The notes below the pieces were generated by a model. It ran no database searches and had not been told where the DNA came from. It was given only the letters and a program-made list of their open reading frames with translations. Below are positions 44,801-56,100 of a DNA stretch of 64,000 nt, in pieces; the first letter of the stretch is position 1; every line of letters begins with the position of its first letter. The stretch is from Annona cherimola (Eukaryota; Streptophyta; Magnoliopsida; Magnoliales; Annonaceae). Made by a program: the position numbers and the translations under genes. The stretch covers positions 53,869,174-53,933,173 of the forward strand of contig CM059975.1 of the NCBI GenBank assembly GCA_030490835.1, given 5' to 3'.

Positions 44801-47539
44801 TATTACATTATAATACGTGTAGGGCCATTTTTGGAGTATCTGCACCACTGTTCCGGTGTAGTTGCAGAGCAGTTTTTTCAAGATCTAAACAATCAAAAGC
44901 ATGTTATTTATATAGATAAATGATTATATAAAATGTTATTACATTATAATACGTGTAGGGCCATTTTTGGAGTATCTGCACCACTGTTCCGGTGTAGTTG
45001 CAGAGCAGTTTTTTCAAGATCTAAACAATCAAAAGCATGTTATTTATATGGATAAATGATTATATAAAATGTTGTTACATTGTAATACGTGTAGGGCCAT
45101 TTTTGGAGTAACTGCACCACTGTTCCGGTGTAATTGCAGAGCAGTTTTTTCATGATCTAAACCATCAAAAGCATGTTATTTATATGGATAAATGATTATA
45201 TAAAATTTTATTACATTATAATACGTGTAGGGCCATTTTTGGAGTAACTGCACCACTGTTCCGGTGTAGTTGCAGAGCAGTTTTTTCATGATCTAAACCA
45301 TCAAAAGCATGTTATTTATATGGATAAATGATTATATAAAATTTTATTACATTATAATACGTGTAGGGCCATTTTTGGAGTAACTGCACCACTGTTCCGG
45401 TGTAGTTGCAGAGCAGTTTTTTCAAGATCTAAACCATCAAAAGCATGTTATTTATATGGATAAATGATTATATAAAATTTTATTACATTATAATACGTGT
45501 AGGGCTATTTTTGGAGTAACTGCACCACTGTTCCGGTGTAGTTTCAGAGCAATTTTTTCAAGATCTAAACCATCAAAAGCAAGTTATTTATTTGGATAAA
45601 TGATTATATAAAATTTTATTACATTATAATACGTGTAGGGCCATTTTTGGAGTATCTGCACCACTGTTCCGGTGTAGTTGCAGAGCAGTTTTTTCAAGAT
45701 CTAAACAATCAAAAGCATGTTATTTATATGGATAAATGATTATATAAACTTTTATTACATTATAATACGTGTAGGGCCATTTTTTGAGTAACTGCACCAC
45801 TGTTCCGGTGTAGTTGCAGAGCAGTTTTTTCAAGATCTAAACCATCAAAAGCATGTTATTTATATGGATAAATGATTATATAAACTTTTATTACATTATA
45901 ATACGTGTAGGGCCATTTTTTGAGTAACTGCACCACTGTTCCGGTGTAGTTGCAGAGCAGTTTTTTCAAGATCTAAACAATCAAAAGCATGTTATTTATA
46001 TGGATAAATGATTATATAAACTTTTATTACATTATAATACGTGTAAGGCCATTTTTGGAGTAACTGCACCACTGTTCCGGTGTAGTTTCAGAGCAATTTT
46101 TTCAAGATCTAAACCATCAAAAGCAAGTTATTTATTTGGATAAATGATTATATAAAATTTTATTACATTATAATACGTGTAGGGCCATTTTTGGAGTATC
46201 TGCACCACTGTTCCGGTGTAGTTGCAGAGCAGTTTTTTCAAGATCTAAACAATCAAAAGCATGTTATTTATATGGATAAATGATTATATAAACTTTTATT
46301 ACATTATAATACGTGTAGGGCCATTTTTTGAGTAACTGCACCACTGTTCCGGTGTAGTTGCAGAGCAATTTTTTCAAGATCTAAACCATCAAAAGCATGT
46401 TATTTATATGGATAAATGATTATATAAAATTTTATTACATTATAATACGTGTAGGGCCATTTTTGGAGTATCTGCACCACTGTTCCGGTGTAGTTGCAGA
46501 GCAGTTTTTTCAAGATCTAAACCATCAAAAGCATGTTATTTATATGGATAAATGATTATATAAAATTTTATTACATTATAATACGTGTAGGGCCATTTTT
46601 GGAGTAACTGCACCACAGTTCCGGTGTAGTTGCAGAGCAGTTTTTTCAAGATCTAAACCATCAAAAGCATGTTATTTATATGGATAAATGATTATATAAA
46701 ATTTTATTACATTATAATACGTGTAGGGCCATTTTTGGAGTAACCGCACCACTGTTCCGGTGTAGTTGCAGAGCAATTTTTTCAAGATCTAAACCATCAA
46801 AAGCATGTTATTTATATGGATAAATGATTATATAAACTTTTATTACATTATAATACGTGTAGGGCCATTTTTGGAGTAACTGCACCACTGTTCCGGTGTA
46901 GTTTCAGAGCAATTTTTTCAAGATCTAAACCATCAAAAGCAAGTTATTTATTTGGATAAATGATTATATAAAATTTTATTACATTATAATACGTGTAGGG
47001 CCATTTTTGGAGTATCTGCACCACTGTTCCGGTGTAGTTGCAGAGCAGTTTTTTCAAGATCTAAACCATCAAAAGCATGTTATTTATATGGATAAATGAT
47101 TATATAAACTTTTATTACATTATAATACGTGTAGGGCCATTTTTGGAGTAACTGCACCACTGTTCCGGTGTAGTTTCAGAGCAATTTTTTCAAGATCTAA
47201 ACCATCAAAAGCATGTTATTTATATGGATAAATGATTATATAAAATTTTATTACATTATAATACGTGTAGGGCCATTTTTGGAGTAACTGCACCACTGTT
47301 CCGGTGTAGTTGCAGACCAGTTTTTTCATGATCTAAACCATCAAAAGCATGTTATTTATATGGATAAATGATTATATAAAATTTTATTACATTATAATAC
47401 GTGTAGGGTCATTTTTGGAGTAACTGCACCACTGTTCCGGTGTAGTTGCAGAGCAGTTTTTTCAAGATCTAAACCATCAAAAGCATGTTATTTATATGGA
47501 TAAATGATTATATAAAATTTTATTACATTATAATACGTG

Positions 47540-47997
47540 TAGGGCCATTTTTGGAGTAACCGCACCACTGTTCCGGTGTAGTTGCAGAGCAGTTTTTTCA
47601 TGATCTAAACCATCAAAAGCATGTTATTTATATGGATAAATGATTATATAAAATGTTATTACATTATAATACGTGTAGGGCCATTTTTGGAGTAACTGCA
47701 CCACTGTTCTGGTGTAGTTGCAAAGCAGTTTTTTCAAGATCTAAACCATCAAAACCATGTTATTTATATGGATAAATGATTATATAAAATTTTATTACAT
47801 TATAATACGTGTTGGACCATTTTTGGAGTAATTGCACTACTGTTCCGGTGTAGTTGCAGAGCAGTTTTTTCAAGATCTAAACCATCAAAAACATGTTAGT
47901 TATATGGATAAATGATTATATAAAATTTTATTACATTATAATACGTGTAGGGTCATTTTTGGAGTAACTGCACCACTGTTCCGGTGTAGTTGCACTG
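47540..47997. repeat. Diverged right edge of SatB array
   Basis: The final monomers carry clustered private changes: gttctggtgtag near 47707, tgttggaccatt near 47810, gtaattgcactactg near 47828 and aaaacatgttagttat near 47886. The last monomer breaks off after gtgtagttgca and runs into ctgcaccagaacaag and a CT microsatellite. Higher divergence at the edge of a tandem array is expected because terminal copies homogenise less, so this looks like a true array end rather than an assembly artefact. Confidence 0.75.
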
Positions 47998-48006
47998 CAC
48001 CAGAAC

Positions 48007-48010
<4 letters not shown>

Positions 48011-48086
<76 letters not shown>
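48011..48086. repeat. (CT)n(AT)n compound microsatellite
   Basis: About 23 CT dinucleotides run from 48011 to about 48056 and pass directly into about 15 AT dinucleotides ending near 48086. It sits exactly between the broken last SatB monomer and the foldback elements. A short open frame crosses it but has no coding character. Confidence 0.97.
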
Positions 48087-48087
<1 letters not shown>

Positions 48088-48089
<2 letters not shown>

Positions 48090-48703
48090 TTTTTTCATGG
48101 ACATATAAATCTAGGAACCCAATCCAGTGCACCCGGGTGCATTCAGCCTCAATGCACCCAGGTGCACTGCACCTATTTTTTTATTGTTTTTTTGAAAATT
48201 TTTTCATGAAGCTGTTAATATAGGTTTATTTAACATATGTATAAATTTTTACTATTTTTGGAGATTTTTAGATATTTTTTTAAGATTTTTTAAAATCAGT
48301 GGCATTTTTCGTAATTTTAAATTACCGAAAATTCCACTGCTTTTAAAAAATCTTAAAAAAATATCTAAAAATCTCCAAAAATAATAAAAATTGATACATA
48401 TGTTAAATAAACCTAGATTAACCATTGTATAAAAAAAAATTTCAAAAAAAAATAAAAAAAAATAGGTGCAGTGCACCCGGGTGCATTGAGGCTGAATGCA
48501 CCCGGGTGCACTGGATTGGGTTCCATAAATCTAAGTGCATTAAATCTATAAACCAAGCTTTACTATTTTTAGATATTTTTAAGTATTTGTTTTGAATTTT
48601 TAAACACAAATCCAAAACAAATACTTAAAAATATCTGAAAATAATAAAATTTTATTTATTGATTTAATATACCTAGATTTACTTATCCATGAGAAAAATT
48701 TTA
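48088..48703. mobile_element. Older foldback (MITE-like) element, interrupted
   Basis: If the 411-bp element at 48114-48524 is removed, the left part (tttttcatggacatataaat, then taagtgcattaaatctataa and ttttagatatttttaagtat) is the imperfect reverse complement of the right part ending at ttacttatccatgagaaaaa. The two arms meet near 48600. This is a long-armed inverted repeat of about 200 bp without coding capacity, consistent with a non-autonomous DNA transposon. Its own target duplication cannot be read because the left end abuts the AT microsatellite. Confidence 0.7.
48114..48524. mobile_element. Foldback MITE, 411 bp, with 9-bp target duplication
   Basis: The element begins ggaacccaatccagtgcacc and ends with the reverse complement of that sequence. 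The two arms of about 205 bp are nearly perfect inverted copies over their whole length, meeting near 48318. It is flanked by the 9-bp direct repeat ataaatcta at 48105-48113 and 48525-48533. A 9-bp duplication is typical of Mutator-like transposons and a long foldback structure is common in their MITEs, so a MULE-derived MITE is the best guess. Each arm also contains smaller palindromes around cacccgggtg. Short open frames on both strands here are shadows of the palindrome. Confidence 0.88.
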
Positions 48704-48719
48704 AAAAAAAAAATTTGGA

Positions 48720-49400
48720 ATGGATACATGGCTGCCCTTATGCGTCTAGCCGTAAAAGATAAGGGCTCATTAATCTCAATAAAATACTTGTACATATCAA
48801 GTGCGGCTCTGATACGACAGGAGAGAATGAAGGAATTGAAGGAACAGGGGGCTCAGACTAGGCGGCTGAGACCAAAGGGAGAACGTCAAGCCAAAGGAGA
48901 GGCTGAAGCCGCTGAACCTTTAAAGGCGGCACGTAACACGCAGAAGACCAGTGTGGGACATCCCAAACAGATGGGTCGTTAAGTCGGTTAGCAAGTTGGC
49001 TAAGTGCAGCAGTCATGGCGCACAGGTGTTGTTGTATAAAAGGAGTCATGCATCTTGTTGTAGAGTTCAGCCGATTGTTATATTCATTTTCTTGAATCAA
49101 TCAAAGGATTCGTTTCTCCGTTCTTGAAGCTTCTTGCGGGGTGAAACCCAGCAGGCTACGTCACGAATTTTTATGCTATCAATCGGCAACTACTCTGAAT
49201 ATTAGATCTACCTCCTTGTGTATAACCTGGCCATGTCGAATTCATCTCTGCCACATCCTCTTTGCAACGACAACGATTAAAATATATTTTTTTCCTACAA
49301 CCAAAGAAGGCATCACAAACCCATCCTTTTGAGGGATATAACTTGAGTAGGGCACGCTGGGCCAAACAGAGATTAGTCACTATACAATAAGCTAGATCCG
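48720..49400 (+). mobile_element. Probable LTR-retrotransposon fragment with TATA box
   Basis: This stretch has higher GC than its surroundings. It carries gtataaaagg (about 49034), followed by cttgaatcaatcaaaggatt and a pyrimidine-rich leader. That order of a TATA box, a short transcribed leader and a C-rich 3' part resembles the U3-R-U5 of a plant LTR. A purine-rich stretch (ggagagaatgaaggaattga, about 48820) precedes it. Overlapping 60-97 codon frames exist on both strands but match no family I recognise. No matching second LTR is seen in the window, so it would be a solo or truncated copy. The alternative is unclassified intergenic sequence. Confidence 0.4.
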
Positions 49401-50083
49401 AGACCAATTCCGATTATAACTTGTTTTTGTTCTATTGAATATTATCAAGGTATATGCTAAATAGGCTTCTCAGGTGAGCGTTTGGGAGTACACGAAGAGA
49501 CGGATAAAATGAAAAAGATCGGATGAGGTATTGCGAAGTGAAATATCATATTAAGAATAAAAAATTATTTAGAAAGGAGAAATCTACCATTCGCACCAAT
49601 TCCATTTATTTTTTTAACAAGGAGCTAACCATTAGCTGGTGAATTTGCTGATGATAACAGCCGAATCCGACAAAGTATGTAAGTTGCATCCGAACCAACC
49701 CACCCATCGCATTTAATGAATACTCCAGCCCATGAAGCTTACGTGTATTGGGCTCCGCGAAACATATCTTCCCGTTACTATAGCCCATATACGCACATAT
49801 GATGCACCGGGTGAAGTTAGACTAGCTGAGGCTTTCTCACATGTTGATAGAGAAAACAGGAAACAAAAACAAAGAGACAAATTACAAATATCTATAAAAA
49901 ACAAAAAACAAAAAAAACAAAAAAACAAAAAAAATTAAAAAGAAAACATCGTTTTCCATCCGCTGCAACCGTTAGAAGCCCTTCTGCTTTCCTTGTCCCA
50001 GGAAGTCACAAAATTCCTCTGAAGCTTGCCAAAATCAGACGGTCAATGACAAATTCGAAATCATCTCCTCACGTCAACACTTC
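49401..50083. other. Intergenic sequence and ETG1/MCMBP 3' flank
   Basis: No gene is supported here. The minus-strand part next to the stop codon at 50084 should include the 3' untranslated region of the ETG1/MCMBP gene. On the minus strand it becomes U-rich (plus-strand A-rich run at about 49857-49940), which is common near plant polyadenylation sites, but no canonical AATAAA was found. The 60-71 codon frames here on either strand show no family resemblance. Confidence 0.5.
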
Positions 50084-50198
50084 TCATCTAAGCCTCTCTT
50101 TTCTCAATCTCTCCAATTCCTTAACTATTCGCCAATGCTCCATCGACAGGGTCGTTTCACCAAAGCTTGCGGACACTAGCCGGGCCATTGTCAGCCAC
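50084..50198 (-). CDS. ETG1: ETG1/MCMBP terminal exon with stop codon
   Basis: One base completing arginine, 37 codons and a TGA stop at 50084-50086. Acceptor is tgttttag before gtggctga. It encodes WLTMARLVSASFGETTLSME and HWRIVKELERLRKERLR. The ending parallels the human L-S-x-x-x-W-x-x-A-K-x-L-E-x-L-R-R-x-R-L terminus. This terminal exon lies about 2.1 kb from the edge of the SatB array. Confidence 0.92.
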
Positions 50199-53100
50199 CT
50201 AAAACAACACAATCACAGCCAGCCCCTTTAACCAAATCAAAGAAAATGGCCCACTAGAATACTCAGTAGCTAAAAGCCAAATGATGAAGAAATAGGTAAC
50301 TAAAATATAGATCGCAACCCATACCAACATTTTGTTTGTTCATATCTATTAATGCAACTATCCTATCTATTTCAACATGATTGTAAATATATATATAACA
50401 TACTTTTTTATACAACTACTCTACTATTCAATTACTTGTACGTCATCGAAAAAAAAAAATTACTTGTACACCTTTCTATATAACTTAACCTACATTTCAA
50501 TTATTTTTTATACATTCTTCCATGCAAATAATGTTTACTCCTAATCATTACCTCTATTTATTTATTTTTACTATCACCCTAACCTTTTCCAAACTTTTTC
50601 CAACTTCTCAACAATTTTTTTCCACATTATCACCCTTGATTTTTTTTTACTCCTAGGCATTACTCCTATAATATTGTATCATTACCCTATCTATTTCCAA
50701 AAAATTTCAATTCAATTTTTTCCTTTTTACCAAACCCAACCTCAGTTTTCTACAAGAGATTAACTAGTGTCTTAAAACAATCAAATGTATCAGTGTAGTA
50801 TCTGAATAACCTGCTAAAATCATCAGCGCCCATGCTTCGGTCAACTTGTCTAGCTGCTACCATGTCATCTTCAATCAACTACAGCAAACACACCAATGTT
50901 ACTCTGAAAATCAACAAATTTATCTAGCATCCTCAGTAATATTCTTGCAAAACACAATCTTAATTTGAAAACATATCCTCCTAAGCACATGTATGGTTGT
51001 TGAGAGCGCAATGTGTTCTGATGATGACAAGATAGCTTGATTGCATGACAGACAACACAATGTGTTTTGATGATGATGCCAGTGTCATGCTCAGCTGCTA
51101 ATGTCGTGCGGATTGTCATATCATGCGTGATGTGGAGTTTGGAATAAAAGTCAATTTTTATATGCGAACTTATTAGAGCTACTCTGATTAGCTCCTGCAG
51201 GTTGTGTGACAAGTCCTCGATATTTGTAAATGTTTTAAAATGTCAAAGTTTAAATTGATGACTTTAGTTTCAAGAAGAGATTTTTGAATAAACACTTCTG
51301 CTTTGATATATTGACTTGTTCATTTGCATTTTTTTGTGAAAATCTTAGTTTGAAATTCCGTACTCTCAGTAATAAAGTTCTATAACTTAAAATATTCTTC
51401 TAGCCATATTTCAACTCTGAAATTTTTATAACATATATTTCATCATTTAAAATACCTTTAAATGAAGTGATTCTTCTTTGGAAGCTACCTACTGCTCTAA
51501 ACAATTCCAGGCAATTTGCCGCTGAAATTTGAAGTTGCAGGTAGTAATTTTTCATCTTTATTCACATCACAATGCTTAAACTGATACTCCACATGCTTCC
51601 CCCACTTGTGGAAAGCTTGAATGAATAATACCCTAGAGTATTGTGGAATATCATTAGCCAAACATAAACTTGACCATGTTTCCCCATTACATAACTGGAA
51701 GAATCAAGGTATCTTCTTGTTGAATGCCATTAGCATGAAATGAGCCTTGTAGTTGATCATGTTTCTACAAGTAACATAATTGGCCACTAGGGGGTTGCCT
51801 TGGTGGCAATGCTGGCTGCATGTATGCCACCTAACCAGCATTTGAGTCCCCCCCTTCGGATGGGGGTAGTTTTAGAAATTCCCCTAGCATGAGGGTATTT
51901 ACTAGTTCCCCTAGTTTAAGGTGTTCATAGATAATTCCCTCTATGGTATGAGGGCTGTGAATGTGCCTGTTATGATATCAGCTGTCATGATGTATATAAA
52001 TACTAATTAAAAAAATTAATGTAACTGAAACAATCTAATCTCTTGTGGTTGAATAGCTTGGGGATAATGACCAAATCTTTTAAAAGCTTTCTATCCCCTT
52101 GATCTCATTCAAAACGGAACATGAATTTGATCTTAATTTTCTAAATGGCTATTTTTTATCATTTTGAAAAAATGATAGCTTTCTACAAGCATAATTTTAT
52201 TAAATCCTAGTGTTGAGATAAAAATATATATAAATTAAGGATTATAAAAATTAGGTTTGTATTTTTCTCAAAGGGCTTTTCTCACATAAAACGAGGAGCA
52301 AGTTGTTTTGCATTTTTTCTTCTGATAATTTTCTTCAGATTAAAGCATTCATTTTGTTGAAAACTACTTGTTTATTCTAAATACCAAAATAAAATACTTG
52401 ATCAAAACCTTTTCTAATCTATAACTTGAAAATAATATAATTTTAACAAACCCCCATATTATATTAATAAATAAATAAGAAAATGTTGAAAAAATTGAAA
52501 ATGACACTTATCCAAAACATGTTGAAATACTATTTACATAATATCATAAATAATTATTCCATATTTTTTATTTTTCTATTTAATTAAAAGCAACAGTAAA
52601 TCATTTCAATTAAAAGGAATTTTATTGAAAAATTAAATTCATACTTCATTTAATAATTTAATTAAAGGGTTTTTCTTCTATGAAACTGGGTGAAACTTAT
52701 ACTCCACGGTTTCCCATTTTCTTGAAAATTTTCCATTAAACATATGAAAATTCATTTTAAGTAGATTTGTGTATAATCCATAAAATGAAAAAATGCAGGA
52801 GGTCTTTTAAAATTATTTCATCATCTTCATAAACCAAGTCTCGCACGCTTCATTTTTTAAAATTATATCTTTTCTTATTTTGCCAGTCATCTACCTAACA
52901 TTCTCGTTTTTACTAAATCTCTCTCTCTCTCTCTCTCTCTCATGTTCGTTAACTGCCCAACATTCTAGGTTGTGGCATAATAGGTTTAATCGTTGTCTTA
53001 TAAAATTGTCCTTCTAACTCAATTAGAGCTCTAGTCACATAAAATTTGTGAAGTAATTAATCATTTCTTCCATCTTGTTTCTCTTAAATTATTGATCTTA

Positions 53101-56100
53101 AATACCAAAAGTGATTATTCTTGCTTCTACTTGGTATGAAAATCTTAATTGGTTCTTCATCATATATTTTGATAATACAAATTATGAAAGCTTTTAGTTG
53201 AATTTTTTTTTGTATTTAGACGAAATAAATAATTTTAAACATAATACATAGCTTGGATCTAAAAATATCAAAAAATGATAAACCTGAGATGGAACAAGTT
53301 GCACCTGATTTCATGAAAGAAAAACCCTATAAATTATCACAGAAAGTTAGCTTAACTTATTACAAATTAAAGTTTATAGGGTTGGGGCTCACAGTTCCAT
53401 GTAGCCATGTTACATAGAAAGGGGATTTCGTAAAAGCATCATCATATAAAATTATAGTGGTCCCGCTTATATAAAACTCCTTTTCTATGTAACTTTTTTC
53501 ATTTTTAATATCTTGATGGTTGACGAAAAATTCGCTTCATCTATTATATTTATCATCATTTATAGTATCTTGGAAACTCTTTTATTTGTCTAATATCACT
53601 ATGCATGGGCCCCGTTAGAAATCAACGTAATAAAATGATTTGATGTTAAATATCAATTTTAAAGTTATATTTTCAACATCTAAACCATCTAAAATATCAT
53701 TTCTACATGGATAAATAATTCTATCAAGCATTATTACATTTTAATACATGTGTAAATAGATCTAAGCATTTTTCATAATTTATACGTGAATATAAAATTT
53801 TTTCAACAAATGTGACCTCATAAACATACTTAATTGGAACAAAACTTGAACTCTTAAATAAATAAATAAATAATGTTAAATCATTATATGGATTGAATTT
53901 TCCATCAAGGATCAACATCTTAAATTTGGGCCGCATAGCTCGGCTTCTATGTAACCTGATTACATTGGGGCGGGGAACCCAAGTTATAGTATTAACAATG
54001 TTGTTATTGTAGCTATAAATATATATATACTATTATTTAATTAAACATATTTATAATGGATTTTATAGTTATTTGGATTAAGATAATTTGTTTTCTATTT
54101 GGAGTTAATTGATTTAGATTACCCTTAACCCATACCAAACCATTTTGCAATAGGGTTCAAGTAAACACAAATTATACTATCCAAAACACAAGAAATATTG
54201 ACCCAAATCATTTGAGATTTGGGATATCTAGGTAGATTTCATGCCAAACCAAACCAAGTTATGCCCTACTTATTATACATGCAAATTTTGTTACCATATA
54301 CTTTCCCGAGCCTTTTTAGGTAGTTTCATGGCCCTATGTCATGCATTAAAACCAAGCTCTTAATAGAAAACCAACATAATCTTTCAGCATCTTAGGATTT
54401 TTTTTCGTGAATGTACACCCTTCTAGGAACCTCAAACATCCAACTCTTTACACCTACAACTGCATTTTTGCATCCACTAACAAATACCATCCATCAATTG
54501 CACTAATCAGGAGAGTTCCCCATAGGTCGCCAATCATTTTGTTTCACTTGTTTCTTTTGTTCTTAACATTTGGCCTCACAACGATTATGCGCATCTTTTT
54601 GATGGAAACAATTATGAGCATTAAGATAAAAGAAATCCATAGTGTTAATGGAGAGAAAAAAGGCAACCGAGAATACCTTTTGAATTTGAGGGTCAATGGT
54701 GTGAGGAAGGGATCTCAGATTGGCCAAGTACCACCTCCAAGCTTTCAGTTCTTCATAATTAGCCATTACATCTGCATCAGAAGAAACTGCATCTGGATGG
54801 AAAAGCAATACCAAATCGGCTGGTAAAATGTTGGATTTTCCTTCAGACAGGATTAATACTTGGACGTCAGCAACCATTTCCATCTTATAGAATTCAAACT
54901 CATAATCCACCTGAAATAAACAGGCCATCCAAGAATAAGAAAATTTTCTCATGGGCCAAAGGACCCCTATGGAATTCTCAATTGATTTGGACTATGGGCA
55001 AATCTTTTGGTTCCTGGAATGATGTACTTCCCCCAACAAGAATGTACCCCTATGATGAAATACATTTTTTACGTGGGACCTACTAAGTCATAATGTACCT
55101 TAATAATAAATGAAATTACTAAACATCTCCAAGAAGTACCTTGGTGTATGTTATTTGCATATGACATTGTTCTAATAGATGAAACTAAAGGAGGACTAAA
55201 TTTAAAATTGAATAGGTGGGTAGATGCTTTAGAATCTAATGATTTTAAAATTAGTCGTACTAAAACTAAATATATGTAATGCAATTTTAATAATAGTGAG
55301 AACCCGCATGAAAAACCAATTAAGATTTTAGATCAAGTAATAACAAGAACTAATCACTTTTGGTACTTAGGATTAATAGTTCAAGAGAACGGAAAATTTG
55401 AGAAAGATATAATACATAGAATTCAAGCAGGATGGAAGAAATGGAGAAGTACATCAGGAATTTTATGTGACCGTCGAGTTCCAATCAAATTAAAAGAAAA
55501 AATTTATAAGACTGCAATTAGACCTGCTATGCTTTATGGAGCAGAATATTGGGCAGTTAAAGAACAACATATACAAAAAATGAGCGTAACGAAAATGAGA
55601 ATGTTAAGGTGGATGAGTGGTAAAACAAGAAAAGATAAAATTAGGAATGAAATAATTCAAGAAAACTTAAAAGTGAGACCAATTTGTGATAAAATGAGAG
55701 AAAATAAATTAAACTAATTTGATCATGTTAAAAGGAGGCCTGAAGTAGCACCAGTTAGGAAAACAGAGTCTATCCAACTAGAAGGTGTAGGAGAATGAGA
55801 GGAAGACCCAAAAAATATGGATGGAAGTAATTAAACAAGATTTAAAAATATTACAAATTATAGAAAATTTAGTCTTAAATCGCCAAGAATGGCGTAACAG
55901 AATCCATGCAACCGACCCTACCTAGGTGGGAAATGGCTTATGATGATGATGATGATGATGATGTAAAGAGGCCTCCTGGCTTACCCAGACTTTATTTCAT
56001 GAACCTCTTCTCAAGAAGATTTTAGCATTTCATATCCATTTATAACATTAGATATTTCCAGCATTTTCAAAGAACCCAGTAATGAGAACAATTGATAAAA

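Larger units (their letters stand above)
18585..47997. repeat. SatB satellite array, 136-bp monomer x ~216
   Basis: The motif cactgttccggtgtag recurs every 136 bp (18585, 18721, 18857 and so on) to about 47,990. The monomer runs through ttttttcaagatctaaacca, a tggataaatgattatata segment, tacattataatacgtgtagg and ccatttttggagtaactgca. Three diagnostic sites vary together and define monomer types: gttgcagagcag / catgaaaagcatg / aaactttta; gtttcagagcaat / catcaaaagcaag / tatttggat / gtatctgc; and a third with caatcaaaagcatg / aaaatgtta. The last few monomers are the most diverged and the array stops inside a monomer at about 47997. A 66-codon open frame repeated at 26413, 31309, 33077 and 38519 is a by-product of the repeat and a one-base A insertion, not a gene. 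Confidence 0.97.
50879..54676 (-). other. ETG1: ETG1/MCMBP large intron (3.8 kb)
   Basis: This intron separates the 78-codon exon from the 22-codon exon. It contains the SINE-like element (51781-52020), the CT microsatellite (52917-52940) and the 602-bp TIR element (53379-53980). The remaining parts, about 50880-51780, 52020-52900 and 53990-54676, are AT-rich with no gene or family I recognise. Open frames of 60-139 codons here either overlap the exon's other strand or lack coding character. Confidence 0.7.

Noticed and set aside
18585..47997. CRISPR-like array in the regular repeats
   Set aside because: The repeats are head-to-tail with no unique spacers, the monomer is 136 bp throughout, and the context is a plant genome.
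48252..48476. 74-codon minus-strand frame
   Set aside because: It falls inside the palindromic MITE arms and is low-complexity (F/K/I-rich), so it reflects base composition.
48689..48982. 97-codon plus-strand frame with charged residues
   Set aside because: No family resemblance, no splice or start context, and an overlapping 80-codon frame on the other strand. It fits better as part of an LTR-like fragment.
54407..54826. 139-codon plus-strand frame
   Set aside because: It overlaps the well-supported ETG1 exon (54677-54910) on the opposite strand and has no recognisable domain, so it is a shadow.
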